Positions 43,279 to 53,580 of a stretch of DNA of 64,000 nt are shown in pieces. This stretch comes from an uncultured Clostridia bacterium (GTDB lineage Bacteria; Bacillota; Clostridia; Oscillospirales; Ruminococcaceae), in NCBI GenBank assembly GCA_947510165.1, contig CANNSB010000001.1, positions 186,001 through 250,000 on the forward strand, read 5' to 3'. Position 1 is the stretch's first letter. Every line of letters begins with the position of its first letter. The position numbers and the translations under genes were made by a program. The notes under the pieces are model-generated. The model worked only from the letters and a program-made list of their open reading frames with translations. It had not been told where the DNA came from and ran no database searches.

Positions 43279-44715
43279 ATGGTAAAATCAAAGGTGAAAT
43301 TTTTTAATGATAGTTCAAATGAAGATGATAAAAATCAATCTTTTTATATAGATAAAATAGTTAATTATCTGCAAAATAAATATAGACATAAAGATATGCC
43401 ACTAGCATATATACATACTTTTGGATGTCAACAGAATGTAAATGATGGCGAAAAAATAAAGGGAATGATTGCTCTAATGGGATATGGATTTACAGATTCT
43501 GCTGAAAATGCAGATTTTGTGCTATTCAACACTTGTGCTGTTAGAGAAAATGCGGAAGATAGAGTATTTGGAAATATAGGTGCTTTAAAAAGATATAAAA
43601 CAGCAAATCGCAATATGATTATAGCTGTTTGTGGGTGTATGACACAGCAAAAACATATTCAAGAAAAGATTAAAAAAACTTATCATCATGTAAATATAGT
43701 TTTTGGAACGCATTCTTTACACAAACTTCCTGAAATTATATATCAAGCAATAAATACTGATAAAAGAATATTTGATGTAGAATCAGAGGAAAGTGAAATT
43801 ATAGAATCTATACCAATTGTAAGACAAAGCAAGATAAAAGCTTGGGTTCCTATATCATATGGATGTGATCATTTTTGTACATATTGTGTTGTTCCATATG
43901 TCAGAGGAAAGGAAAAATCTAGAACTCCTGAAAACATCTTAGACGAAATTAGAGGGATTGTTTCTACAGGGGTGAAAGAAATTGGACTTTTAGGACAAAA
44001 TGTAAACTCTTATGGTAAAGGTGTTTCTCCAAAAATAAATTTTAGCGAACTTTTAAAGCGGGTTAATGATATAGAAGGAGATTTTAGAATTAGATTTATG
44101 AGTCCTCATCCAAAAGATGCAAACGAAGATATGTTTGATACAATAGCAAATTGTGAAAAAGTTTGTAATAGTATACATCTTCCTTTTCAATCGGGAAATG
44201 ATAAAATTTTAAAAAAAATGAATAGAAAATATACGGCTGATGAATATTTGAATTTGGTTAATTATGGTAAAAAAATCATTCCAAATATAACCTTTACAAC
44301 AGATATAATAGTTGGGTTTCCTGGGGAAACATATGAAAAATTTTTAGATACTATTAAAATTTTAAAACAAGTTAAGTTTGCTTCAGTTTATTCATTTATA
44401 TATTCAAAAAGAATTGGAACACCAGCTGAAAAAATGGAAGATCTAATTCCTAAAAAAGAAAAATCGGATTGGCTTAGAGAGATGCTTAGGTATCAAGAAG
44501 ATATAACTTTAGATTTAAATAAAAGTTTTGTTGGCAAAACTGTAAACGTTTTAGTTGATGAAATTGGAAAACAACAGGATGGTTTTATATCGGGAAGATG
44601 TGATGAAAATATTTTAGTTGAATTTCCTGGAGCTAAATCTCTTATTGGAAATTTTGTTAAAGTAGAAATTAAAGATTATATGAAATGTGTACTTATAGGT
44701 AAAAAAATAGATTAA
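43279..44715 (+). CDS. miaB: tRNA-2-methylthio-N6-isopentenyladenosine37 synthase
   Basis: Radical-SAM methylthiotransferase acting after MiaA (encoded at 49768) on adenosine 37 of tRNA. It has 478 residues from ATG 43279, with GGGAG 11 bases upstream; the frame opens earlier at 43216, but that overlaps the predicted promoter. The N-terminal cluster cysteines are in TFGCQQN, FNTCAVRE and CGCM; the radical-SAM CDHFCTYC lies near residue 200; a C-terminal TRAM domain follows. First gene of a forward operon. Confidence 0.95.
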   Translation: MVKSKVKFFNDSSNEDDKNQSFYIDKIVNYLQNKYRHKDMPLAYIHTFGCQQNVNDGEKIKGMIALMGYGFTDSAENADFVLFNTCAVRENAEDRVFGNIGALKRYKTANRNMIIAVCGCMTQQKHIQEKIKKTYHHVNIVFGTHSLHKLPEIIYQAINTDKRIFDVESEESEIIESIPIVRQSKIKAWVPISYGCDHFCTYCVVPYVRGKEKSRTPENILDEIRGIVSTGVKEIGLLGQNVNSYGKGVSPKINFSELLKRVNDIEGDFRIRFMSPHPKDANEDMFDTIANCEKVCNSIHLPFQSGNDKILKKMNRKYTADEYLNLVNYGKKIIPNITFTTDIIVGFPGETYEKFLDTIKILKQVKFASVYSFIYSKRIGTPAEKMEDLIPKKEKSDWLREMLRYQEDITLDLNKSFVGKTVNVLVDEIGKQQDGFISGRCDENILVEFPGAKSLIGNFVKVEIKDYMKCVLIGKKID

Positions 44716-44738
44716 TTATATAGAAAAGAGATTTTAAA

Positions 44739-45170
44739 ATGGAAAAATTACTATTTAAAGCTAGAGAATTAGCGAAAGAAATGCAAGGCACAGAAGAATA
44801 TAAAAATTTTTTTAGAATTAAACAAGAAAATGACTCCAATGCTGAACTTCAAGAAAAAATAAATAGAGTATCATTATTGGAGATAAATATAAAACAGTTG
44901 TCAACCAAAGGGGCTCTAGAAGAATCTAAACAAATAAAAATGGATAATTATTTGAAAGAATATACAAAAACAAGGGAAGAGCTTTTAAACGATAAAAATA
45001 TACTATTATATAATCAAACTAGACAAACTCTAGAGGCTATATTGACTCAAATTAATAATATTTTTCTTTATGCAATTAACGGAGATGACCCTATGGCTGA
45101 TGATGAAAATCTTTTCAAAACTTCTTCCGGAGGTTGTGGTGGTTGTAAATCTGGAGGTTGTGGAAAATAA
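44739..45170 (+). CDS. YlbF/YmcA-family regulator with Cys-rich tail
   Basis: 143 residues. A helical YlbF domain (1-115) is followed by a glycine/cysteine tail (GGCGGCKSGGCGK) with three cysteines. In Bacillus, YmcA and YlbF form the Y-complex with YaaT, which carries iron-sulfur clusters and promotes RNase Y-dependent mRNA maturation, competence and sporulation. The miaB-ymcA order is also conserved there, which supports the call. Which of the two paralogs this represents is not clear. Confidence 0.82.
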   Translation: MEKLLFKARELAKEMQGTEEYKNFFRIKQENDSNAELQEKINRVSLLEINIKQLSTKGALEESKQIKMDNYLKEYTKTREELLNDKNILLYNQTRQTLEAILTQINNIFLYAINGDDPMADDENLFKTSSGGCGGCKSGGCGK

Positions 45171-45187
45171 TATACGGAGGTATAATC

Positions 45188-47815
45188 ATGTCTAATTTAT
45201 CCCCTATGATGAAACAATATATGGATATAAAAGAAAAACATAAAGATCATATTGTTTTTTTTAGACTTGGCGATTTCTATGAAATGTTTTTTGATGATGC
45301 TATTTTAGCTTCAGAAAAATTAGATTTAACATTAACTGGTAGAGATTGTGGAATGAAAGAAAAAGCTCCTATGTGTGGAATACCATATCATAGTAGTGAG
45401 GCATATATAAAAAGGCTAATAAAACAAGGCTATAAAGTTGCTATTTGCGATCAGGTCGAACCGTCCTCTCAAGCAAAGGGAATTGTAAAGAGAGAGGTTG
45501 TTAGAGTTATATCTCAGGGAACGCTTATAGAAGATGATATGTTAGATGAATCTATTAATAATTATATTGCTAGTATCTATTTAAATAAAAATAGTTTTTC
45601 AATAAGTTTTACAGATATTTCCACGGGTGATGTGTATTATAGTAGTTTTAAAGATGAAATAGATGTAACGACTAGTATAATTAATGAATTGTTAAAATTT
45701 TCTCCAGTTGAGATGTTGATTAATAGAAATTGCTTAGCTAATGAAAAATTAATATTATTTATTAAAGATAAATTGACATGTGTTTTAGATATAATAGAAG
45801 ATGATATCTATAGTTATCAAGATCTTTCTATTTTAATTATGGACCATATAAAGAAAAATAAAATCTCTAATTTTTCTATTAGTTTAGAAGGGGAAAATAT
45901 AGAAATATATTCTATAGGTTCTATGATTTCATATCTTGCTAAAACCCAAAAAGAGGGTGTTAATAGAATTATTAATTTTCTTAGATATGAAAAAGAAAAA
46001 TATCTATATTTAGATATAGTTGCTAGAAGAAATTTAGAACTTACAGAAACTATGATTACTAAAGAAAAAAAGGGAAGTCTTTTATGGGTTTTAGATAGCA
46101 CAAAAACTTTTATGGGAAAAAGATGTATGCGTAATTATATAGAACAACCCATAGTCGATATAATAGAGATTAAAAATAGACAATATGCCGTTAAAGAGCT
46201 TTATTTAAGCCATATTAAAAGAGATGATATAAGGAGTGTTTTATCAAAAATCAATGATGTTGAAAGATTGATGACAAAAATTATCTATTTAAAAGCAACT
46301 CCTTTAGATGTATACAATTTTTTTAATGCTATTAAACATTTTTCTTTTATAAAAGAAATGACTAGTATTTTTGATAGCCCTTTTCTAAAATCTATTTATA
46401 ATGATATATATATATTAAGAGAATTAGAAGATTATATATTTAAAACTTTAAATGAAAACCCTTCAAATAGTTTGAAAGATGGCAATATTGTTAAATCTGG
46501 GGTAGATAAAGATTTAGATGAATATAGAAAACTTTTAAATAATACAAAAGAATTTATACAAGATATAGAAGATAAAGAAAAAGAAAAAACAGGCATAAAA
46601 AATCTTAAGGTCAAACATAATAAAATTTTTGGATATTATATAGAGATTACAAAATCTAATTTAGAAAATATTCCGGAAGACTATATAAGAAAACAAACAT
46701 TGTCAAATTGCGAAAGATTTATAACAATGGAACTAAAAAATTTAGAAACAAAAGTTTTATACGCAAATGATAAAATAGGAATTATAGAAAGTGAAATTTA
46801 TCATGAAGTTCTATCATTTATATCAGATCATGTTGTTGTTTTACAGAAGACAACAAATGCTATATCAAGATTAGATGTTATGTGTAGCTTTGCAGAAGTT
46901 GCAGTTAAAAACAACTATTGTTGTCCTGAAATATTACAAAGTGGAGAAATTTTAATAAAAGATGGACGACACCCAGTAGTAGAATTACTTTTATCAGAAG
47001 ATTCCTTTGTGCCTAATGATACAGTTTTAGATAATAAAAATGATAAAATTTTATTGATAACAGGACCAAATATGTCTGGTAAATCTACCTATATGAGGCA
47101 GACGGCTATTATAACTTTTATGGCTCATTTAGGAAGTTTTGTTCCTGCTAGAGAGGCAAACATTTCTATAGTTGATAAAATTTTTACTAGAGTTGGTGCT
47201 TATGACAATCTTTCTACAGGACAGTCCACCTTTATGATGGAGATGACTGAACTTTCTAGTATTTTAAAAACTTCTACAGAACATAGCTTGATTATTTTAG
47301 ATGAAATAGGAAGAGGTACATCTACATTTGATGGGATGAGCATAGCTAGAGCAACGATAGAGTATATTGTTAATAATAAACAACATGGGTGTAAAACTTT
47401 GTTTTCTACCCATTATCACGAATTAATTGATCTAGAAGAAGACTATAATTGTGTTAAAAACTATAGTATTGAAGTTAGAAAAGTCGGGGAAGATATAAGT
47501 TTTTTAAGGACAATAATTAGAGGTGGAGCTGATGACAGCTATGGAATAGAAGTTGCTAAATTAGCTGGTGTTCCAGATAGTATTATAAAAAGAGCATCTG
47601 AAATATTGTATAATTTAGAAAATAATGATATTCCTAATAATAGATTAGTTTCTACCTGTGAAAAAGATTTTAACAATGATTATGATATAAAAGAATTGTT
47701 AACTATAGAAAAAAAATATATTGAAATGCAAAATTATATAAATGATATAAATATAAATAATTTAACACCAATTGAAGGGATGAATATATTAAATCAAATT
47801 AAAAATAAATTATAA
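45188..47815 (+). CDS. mutS: DNA mismatch recognition protein MutS
   Basis: 875 residues from ATG 45188, placed by GGAGG at 45176-45180. The mismatch-binding Phe-x-Glu is in FRLGDFYEMFF near residue 35. The ATPase domain has Walker A GPNMSGKSTYMRQ near 620, LSTGQSTFMMEM, Walker B IILDEIGRGTSTFDG and the ABC-type FSTHYHEL. Full length; followed by mutL. Confidence 0.97.
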   Translation: MSNLSPMMKQYMDIKEKHKDHIVFFRLGDFYEMFFDDAILASEKLDLTLTGRDCGMKEKAPMCGIPYHSSEAYIKRLIKQGYKVAICDQVEPSSQAKGIVKREVVRVISQGTLIEDDMLDESINNYIASIYLNKNSFSISFTDISTGDVYYSSFKDEIDVTTSIINELLKFSPVEMLINRNCLANEKLILFIKDKLTCVLDIIEDDIYSYQDLSILIMDHIKKNKISNFSISLEGENIEIYSIGSMISYLAKTQKEGVNRIINFLRYEKEKYLYLDIVARRNLELTETMITKEKKGSLLWVLDSTKTFMGKRCMRNYIEQPIVDIIEIKNRQYAVKELYLSHIKRDDIRSVLSKINDVERLMTKIIYLKATPLDVYNFFNAIKHFSFIKEMTSIFDSPFLKSIYNDIYILRELEDYIFKTLNENPSNSLKDGNIVKSGVDKDLDEYRKLLNNTKEFIQDIEDKEKEKTGIKNLKVKHNKIFGYYIEITKSNLENIPEDYIRKQTLSNCERFITMELKNLETKVLYANDKIGIIESEIYHEVLSFISDHVVVLQKTTNAISRLDVMCSFAEVAVKNNYCCPEILQSGEILIKDGRHPVVELLLSEDSFVPNDTVLDNKNDKILLITGPNMSGKSTYMRQTAIITFMAHLGSFVPAREANISIVDKIFTRVGAYDNLSTGQSTFMMEMTELSSILKTSTEHSLIILDEIGRGTSTFDGMSIARATIEYIVNNKQHGCKTLFSTHYHELIDLEEDYNCVKNYSIEVRKVGEDISFLRTIIRGGADDSYGIEVAKLAGVPDSIIKRASEILYNLENNDIPNNRLVSTCEKDFNNDYDIKELLTIEKKYIEMQNYINDININNLTPIEGMNILNQIKNKL

Positions 47816-47852
47816 TATATAAATTTACTGGTTTTTAGGAGTGTTTCGTATT

Positions 47853-49751
47853 ATGGGAATAGTTAAGGTTTTACCTAAATACATATCAGAATTTATAGCC
47901 GCTGGAGAAGTTATAGATAGACCAGCTTCTATTGTTAAAGAACTTATAGAAAATTCTATAGATGCAAAAGCAACAAGAATTATTCTTGAAATAAAATCGG
48001 GAGGTATAGAATATATAAAAGTTTCTGATAATGGTGTTGGAATATTGAAAGAAGACATGCCAAAGATATTTTTACGCCATGCAACAAGCAAAATTTATTC
48101 AAAAGATGATCTTGATTGTATATACACCTTAGGTTTTAGAGGAGAGGCGATGTCTTCTATATCTGCTGTATCCATAGTTGAAGTTATCTCGAGAACTATA
48201 GATAGTTCAAATGGATATAAAATAAAAGCTACTAATGATGTTATAGGAGATATAACTGATTTTGGAAGTTCTATAGGAACAACTATGTTTATAAAAGATC
48301 TTTTTTATAATATTCCTGTAAGAAAAAAGTTTTTAAAAAATGCAAATATCGAAGGTGGATATATAAGAAATATTATAGAAAAACTGGCTCTTTCCAATCC
48401 AGCTATTTCTTTTAAATTTATAAAAGATAAAAAAATATCTTTTCATACTCCAGGTGATAACAATCTTTTATCATCTATTAGATATATATATGGAAAAGAA
48501 AATTCTGAAGATTTAATAGAAGTTGATTATACAGAAGATAATATTTCTGTTAAAGGGTATATATCAAATATAAATTTTTATAAATCAAATAGAAATTATC
48601 AAAACATTTTTATTAATAATAGATATATTAAATCTTCTATAATTAGAGAGGCTATAGAAGAAGCATATGGTATTGATCTTCCTTCAGGGAAATATCCTGT
48701 GTTTATTTTAAATATAAAATTAGATTCCTCTACTATAGATGTAAATATTCATCCAACAAAAATAGAAGTTAGATTTTCTGATGAAAAATCTATTTATAAT
48801 ATTATATATTTTGCAATCAAATCTTCTATAAAAAAGGATAATAGAGATGTTTTTTTAGATACAGAAATACCAAGTTATATATCTAGAAAATCTTTAGGAG
48901 AAAAACTTTATTCTGATGAGCAATATATAATTAAAAAACCTATCTCCACAATTGATACAACTTCTATTTTAAATGATAATTCTGCAAATTTTTTGTTATA
49001 TAATGCTGATAAACATGAAAATTATATAGCTGATATACCTATTTTAAAATCAAATAAAATAAATAATGATACTTTTTTAAAAATGGATATAGATATAATA
49101 AATAATATAAGTGATATAGATATAGAAGTATTAGAAAATAAAAAAAATTTATATAAAAGCATAGACATTTTAAATGATATAGTTATTCTAGGAGAAATAT
49201 TCAAAACATATGTAATTGTTAAATATAATAATAAATTGTTTATAATAGATAAGCATGCAGCTCATGAAAGAATTATTTATGAAAATTTAAAAAAAGAAAT
49301 ATTTGATAGTCAAGACTTAAAAGATAAGCAAGTTTTATTAATTCCGATTAAACTTTTATTATCAGATATTTATTACCAAATATATGTTGATAATAAACAT
49401 CTATTTGATTCATACGGATTTGATATAGAAATTATAGAAGAACAGAATATCATATTAAAAAGTGTTCCTATTATATTTGCCAAATTTGATACTGAAGAAA
49501 TATTTGTAGAAATTTTAAAAAATATAAAAAATAATAAAATTGATATATTTCCTAATATCTTCATGTCTGTGATTCATTCTATATCATGTAGAAATGCAAT
49601 AAAAGCAAATGATGATAATGATCCTATTGATTTGAAAAATCTTTTTTTAAATATAATAGATGATGATTCTATTAGAAAATGTCCTCATGGAAGACCAGTT
49701 TTAATCGAATTTGATAAATTAAAATTAGAAAAGATGTTTGGTAGAAAATAA
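47853..49751 (+). CDS. mutL: DNA mismatch repair protein MutL
   Basis: 632 residues from ATG 47853 (MGIVKVLPKYISEFIAAGEV), with AGGAG upstream; the GTG at 47841 overlaps that site. The GHKL ATPase motifs are ELIENSIDAKA, DNGVGI and LGFRGEAMSSI. The C-terminal dimerization domain contains DKHAAHERIIYENL, the endonuclease-type motif of MutL in species without MutH, and CPHGRPVLIEF. So nicking activity is expected. Confidence 0.96.
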   Translation: MGIVKVLPKYISEFIAAGEVIDRPASIVKELIENSIDAKATRIILEIKSGGIEYIKVSDNGVGILKEDMPKIFLRHATSKIYSKDDLDCIYTLGFRGEAMSSISAVSIVEVISRTIDSSNGYKIKATNDVIGDITDFGSSIGTTMFIKDLFYNIPVRKKFLKNANIEGGYIRNIIEKLALSNPAISFKFIKDKKISFHTPGDNNLLSSIRYIYGKENSEDLIEVDYTEDNISVKGYISNINFYKSNRNYQNIFINNRYIKSSIIREAIEEAYGIDLPSGKYPVFILNIKLDSSTIDVNIHPTKIEVRFSDEKSIYNIIYFAIKSSIKKDNRDVFLDTEIPSYISRKSLGEKLYSDEQYIIKKPISTIDTTSILNDNSANFLLYNADKHENYIADIPILKSNKINNDTFLKMDIDIINNISDIDIEVLENKKNLYKSIDILNDIVILGEIFKTYVIVKYNNKLFIIDKHAAHERIIYENLKKEIFDSQDLKDKQVLLIPIKLLLSDIYYQIYVDNKHLFDSYGFDIEIIEEQNIILKSVPIIFAKFDTEEIFVEILKNIKNNKIDIFPNIFMSVIHSISCRNAIKANDDNDPIDLKNLFLNIIDDDSIRKCPHGRPVLIEFDKLKLEKMFGRK

Positions 49752-49767
49752 TAAGGATAATACTAAT

Positions 49768-50724
49768 ATGGATAAAAAAATAAAAATTATATGTGTAGTT
49801 GGGCCTACGTCTTCGGGTAAAACAAATTTAGGTATAAATATAGCTAAAAATATAGACGGGGAAATTGTATCATCAGATTCTATGCAGGTATATAAAGGTA
49901 TGGATATATCTACAGCAAAGCCATCAATAGAAGAGTTAAATATGGTTAAACATCATATGATAAGCTTTTTGGATATTAAAGATAGATATAGCGTTTCTCA
50001 ATATGTTAAAGATGCTAATATAATTATAAAAAATATTGTCGAAAAAGGAAAAATTCCTATTCTTGTTGGGGGAACAGGACTTTACATAGATAGTCTAATA
50101 AATGGTATTAATTTTTTAGATTATAATAAAAAAGATATGGATAAAACAAAATATATAGATGAATTATATTATAAATATGGTATAAATCCTATTATAGAAG
50201 AGCTGTTAAAATGTGATAAAAAAGTTTTAGAAACGATACATGAAAATAATCATATTAAATTAATTAATGCTTTAAAAAAATATAATTTAACAGGAAAAAC
50301 TTTTGAAGAAAATAACATAAAAAGTTTAGAAAAAGAAACAATATATAATCCATTATTTATTGGATTAAATTATGAAACGAGAGATTTATTATATCATCAA
50401 ATAAATAGTCGAGTTGATAGAATGATAGAGTATGGTGTTGTTCAAGAATCTTTTGATATATACAATAGGTATAAAAATACAAAAATTTTAGATAATATTA
50501 AAGCTATAGGGTGCAAAGAATTTTTTCCATTTTTTAAAAAAGAGAAATCTTTATTGGAATGTATAGAGAATATAAAAAAACAAACTAGAAGATATTCAAA
50601 AAGACAATTAACTTGGTATAGATATAATACAAATATTAATTGGAATATTACAAAAAAAACCGATCTATCTTCAGAAGTTAATATAAAAAATAAAAAAAAG
50701 ATAGAAGAATTTATCAAAACATGA
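49768..50724 (+). CDS. miaA: tRNA dimethylallyltransferase
   Basis: Isopentenylates A37 of tRNAs reading UNN codons, substrate for MiaB. It has 318 residues from ATG 49768 with AAGGA 10 bases upstream. P-loop GPTSSGKTNLG, DSMQVYKGMDISTAKPS, the GGTGLYIDSL loop and the C-terminal RRYSKRQLTWYR are all present. The mutS-mutL-miaA-hfq order is widely conserved. Confidence 0.96.
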   Translation: MDKKIKIICVVGPTSSGKTNLGINIAKNIDGEIVSSDSMQVYKGMDISTAKPSIEELNMVKHHMISFLDIKDRYSVSQYVKDANIIIKNIVEKGKIPILVGGTGLYIDSLINGINFLDYNKKDMDKTKYIDELYYKYGINPIIEELLKCDKKVLETIHENNHIKLINALKKYNLTGKTFEENNIKSLEKETIYNPLFIGLNYETRDLLYHQINSRVDRMIEYGVVQESFDIYNRYKNTKILDNIKAIGCKEFFPFFKKEKSLLECIENIKKQTRRYSKRQLTWYRYNTNINWNITKKTDLSSEVNIKNKKKIEEFIKT

Positions 50725-50776
50725 TATAATATTATAAGATTTATTATATGAAGATTTTATGGAGGATCGTTAGAAG

Positions 50777-51004
50777 ATGAAAGGTATTAATTTACAGGAT
50801 GTATTTTTAAATCAAGCAAGAAAAGAAAAAATAAGTGTTACTGTATTTTTAACAAATGGATTTCAATTTAAAGGTTATGTAAAAGGTTTTGACAATTTTA
50901 CGGTTATATTAGATTATGATGGGAATCAAAATTTGGTATATAAACATGCTATTTCAACTATTGTGCCATCAAAACATATTTCAATATTAGAAAACAATGA
51001 ATAA
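50777..51004 (+). CDS. hfq: RNA chaperone Hfq
   Basis: 75 residues. Sm1 ([22 protein letters not shown]) and Sm2 ([15 protein letters not shown], with YKHAIS) are intact; the C-terminal tail is very short, as usual in Firmicutes. GGAGG lies about 13 bases upstream. The last 8 bases overlap the next gene. Confidence 0.96.
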   Translation: MKGINLQDVFLNQARKEKISVTVFLTNGFQFKGYVKGFDNFTVILDYDGNQNLVYKHAISTIVPSKHISILENNE

Positions 51005-52226
51005 CTCGAAAAAAAAAAATAATTTTATCAGAAAAATAAATGTTAAATTAATTTTGATAATATCATTAATTTTATTTGTTTCTTTATATATTATATATCA
51101 TTTTTTTTTAGTATTTTCTGATAATATTAAAACTGAGACTGCTGTTAAATTTATAGCTGGAAATGAGATAACTTCATCTGGGGTTGTAGTTAGAGACGAA
51201 ATAGTAATAAACAAAGATATTAGTAATTTGAATTTTATAAATTATTTTGTAAAAGATGGAGAAAAGATATCAAAGGATTCTGTTATCGCCTCATCTTATG
51301 AAAGTGTAGAAGACATAAATAAAGAGCATATAATAAAAAATATAGATATAGAGATAGAAACAATAAAATCATCAGAAGTGAATGATACGGGATCGAATTT
51401 GATTGATGGACTATTAAAACAGTTTGAGCAGATGCAGATGGAAGTTCAAAAAAATCTTAATAATTATGATATTTCTAATATATATAATTTACGATTAGAC
51501 ATGCTAAAAACATTAAATAAAAAAGATATAATTATAGGGAAAAACGCACAATTTGATGATAGAATTTTTCAACTTAATTCATATAAAGAAGATATATTAT
51601 TAAATATGAATAAAAAAACAACTTCTATAACATCTGATACATCTGGTTTTTTCAAATCAAAAATTGATGGATACGAAGATATATTAACACCCGAAAGCAT
51701 CCCAACTTTAAATGATTCAAATATTTTAAAATATTTAGACGATGAAAATATTAATCATGAACAGAAAAAAATTGGAAAAATAATTTTAAATAGTAAATGG
51801 AATTACGTATGTCTTGTTGATAAAATTAATATAGATAAATTGAATGTTAACAAATCAGTTAATGTTCAATTTTCTTCTTTAGGAAATAAGTATGTTCCTA
51901 TGAATATTGATTATATTGATGATAATTATGATGGTAATATTAAATTAATTTTATCATCGGATATTATTTCAGAAAATATTTTATCGTTACGTAAAGAGAA
52001 GGCTAAAATATCTTTTGGGGATGAAAAAGGAATAAAAATACCACGTGTAGCTTTAAGAGTGGATCAAGGGGAAAGTTTTGTTTATACATATGACGGAAAT
52101 ATTGTTTCTTCTAAAAAGATAAAGATAATATATGAAGGAAATGATTTTATTTTGTCTGATATCGTTGATGATAAATCATTTGTTCAAGTTTATGATGATA
52201 TAGTAGTTAGGGGAAATATAAATTAA
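50997..52226 (+). CDS. HlyD-like membrane-anchored protein
   Basis: 409 residues. One membrane helix at about 17-40, then an extracytoplasmic part. A biotinyl-lipoyl-like half-motif (SGVVVRDE ... [16 protein letters not shown], about 60-100) and a helical hairpin (about 105-190) are followed by the returning beta domain ([20 protein letters not shown], near residue 345). This is the layout of periplasmic adaptor/HlyD proteins. No ABC or RND partner is adjacent. It overlaps hfq and precedes sepF; its role may be in the envelope around division. Family call moderate to good. Confidence 0.72.
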   Translation: MNNSKKKNNFIRKINVKLILIISLILFVSLYIIYHFFLVFSDNIKTETAVKFIAGNEITSSGVVVRDEIVINKDISNLNFINYFVKDGEKISKDSVIASSYESVEDINKEHIIKNIDIEIETIKSSEVNDTGSNLIDGLLKQFEQMQMEVQKNLNNYDISNIYNLRLDMLKTLNKKDIIIGKNAQFDDRIFQLNSYKEDILLNMNKKTTSITSDTSGFFKSKIDGYEDILTPESIPTLNDSNILKYLDDENINHEQKKIGKIILNSKWNYVCLVDKINIDKLNVNKSVNVQFSSLGNKYVPMNIDYIDDNYDGNIKLILSSDIISENILSLRKEKAKISFGDEKGIKIPRVALRVDQGESFVYTYDGNIVSSKKIKIIYEGNDFILSDIVDDKSFVQVYDDIVVRGNIN

Positions 52227-52283
52227 TTTATGTATTTATATTTATAACTATCTAATTTGTTTGATTGAATGTTTAAAAAGATA

Positions 52284-52312
52284 TTGACATATAAGATAAA
52301 AAAATAGATAAT
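52284..52312 (+). promoter_or_regulatory. promoter of the sepF-ylmH-divIVA-ileS-lspA-rluD run
   Basis: Perfect TTGACA (52284-52289), 17-base spacer and GATAAT (52307-52312), about 60 bases before sepF. Confidence 0.7.
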
Positions 52313-52370
52313 ATAACTAATAACAGTTAAAATATTATTTATTTTTATTTATTTTGAAAGGTGTTTTTTT

Positions 52371-52817
52371 ATGAGCTTTATGGAAAAAATCAAAGTTATG
52401 ATTGGTGCTTCTGACGAAGAATATGAAGATGATATGGATATGGTAAATGAAGAACATAATAATAACGAAAATCAGGATGCTTTTGATTATGATAGTAACA
52501 ATGGAGTTAAAAAAAATAAAGTTGTAAATATTCATGCTACTACAAAATTACAGGTTGTATTAGTTAAACCTGAAAAATTTGAAGATGCTAGTTCTATAGC
52601 TGATCACCTTAATTCTAAAAGGACAGTTGTTTTAAATCTTGAATCTACTAATAAAGAAATATCAAGAAGACTAATTGATTTTTTAAGTGGGGTTGCTTAT
52701 GCAAATAATGGTCAGATAAAAAAAGTTGCTAATAGTACATTTATTATAACCCCTTATAATGTTGGTGTTGTAGGAGATTTATTAGAAGAAATAGAAAACA
52801 GTGGAGTTTATTTATAA
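52371..52817 (+). CDS. sepF: cell division protein SepF
   Basis: 148 residues. SepF bundles FtsZ filaments and tethers them to the membrane. It has an N-terminal amphipathic membrane-binding helix (MSFMEKIKVMIG), an acidic linker (about 15-45) and the SepF core from residue 55 (LVKPEKFEDASSIADHLNSK, then RRLIDFLSGVAYANNG). It leads the division-linked run. Confidence 0.93.
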   Translation: MSFMEKIKVMIGASDEEYEDDMDMVNEEHNNNENQDAFDYDSNNGVKKNKVVNIHATTKLQVVLVKPEKFEDASSIADHLNSKRTVVLNLESTNKEISRRLIDFLSGVAYANNGQIKKVANSTFIITPYNVGVVGDLLEEIENSGVYL

Positions 52818-53570
52818 TTGAATGAGACTGAATTATTAAAAAATAAAGCAATGGATCTTTTTAAACTATCTAATAAATATAAATCATTTAAATTTTCTAG
52901 ATTTTATAATGAACAAGAAATATATATATTGGATAATTTTTTTAAATTTAAAGGTTTTAATAATTATATGTTCTTCGGCGGATATAAAAATTCTAATCGT
53001 AAAATGCTAGGTGTTTTTTATAATATATCTGGTATATCTTATAAATATTTTCCTATTATTCCAATAAGTTTTAATTTTTCAACAAATTTTAATTTAACTC
53101 ATAGAGATTTTTTAGGTTCTTTGACGAGTTTAAGAATAGAAAGAAATTTAATCGGAGATATACTAGAGGATGAAAACAAATTCATTTGTTTTTTATCTTC
53201 TAGTATATCTGATTTTTGTATAGATAATATTCAAAAAGTATCAAATAAAAAAGTTGAAATTTATAATTGTGAAAAAAAATACACGGATTTTATTCATAAA
53301 AATAAATTTGATAAAAAAATCTATATCGTATCTTCACTACGAATTGATTGTATTGTTTCATCTATTCTTAAAATAAGTCGTTCCATTAGTTTATCTTACA
53401 TAAAAAATGGAACTATTTTAGTTAATTATAAAAAAGATTTTAATCCAGCTTATAATTTAAATATTGGAGATATTATTACTATAAAAAAATTTGGTAAATT
53501 TATTTATAAAGATGAATTATTATTGACTAAAAAAGGGAAGATAAAATTAATTTTACATAAATATATATAG
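52818..53570 (+). CDS. ylmH: YlmH-like S4-domain RNA-binding protein
   Basis: 250 residues. The start is TTG 52818, immediately after the sepF stop. The N-terminal domain (1-160) matches YlmH proteins (HRDFLGSLTSLRIERNLIGDI near 95). A C-terminal S4 domain (about 178-240: SLRIDCIVSSILKISRS, VNYK) binds structured RNA. YlmH has been linked to ribosome quality control and lies in the sepF-divIVA region in many Firmicutes. Confidence 0.9.
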   Translation: MNETELLKNKAMDLFKLSNKYKSFKFSRFYNEQEIYILDNFFKFKGFNNYMFFGGYKNSNRKMLGVFYNISGISYKYFPIIPISFNFSTNFNLTHRDFLGSLTSLRIERNLIGDILEDENKFICFLSSSISDFCIDNIQKVSNKKVEIYNCEKKYTDFIHKNKFDKKIYIVSSLRIDCIVSSILKISRSISLSYIKNGTILVNYKKDFNPAYNLNIGDIITIKKFGKFIYKDELLLTKKGKIKLILHKYI

Positions 53571-53580
53571 GAGGAGTTTT

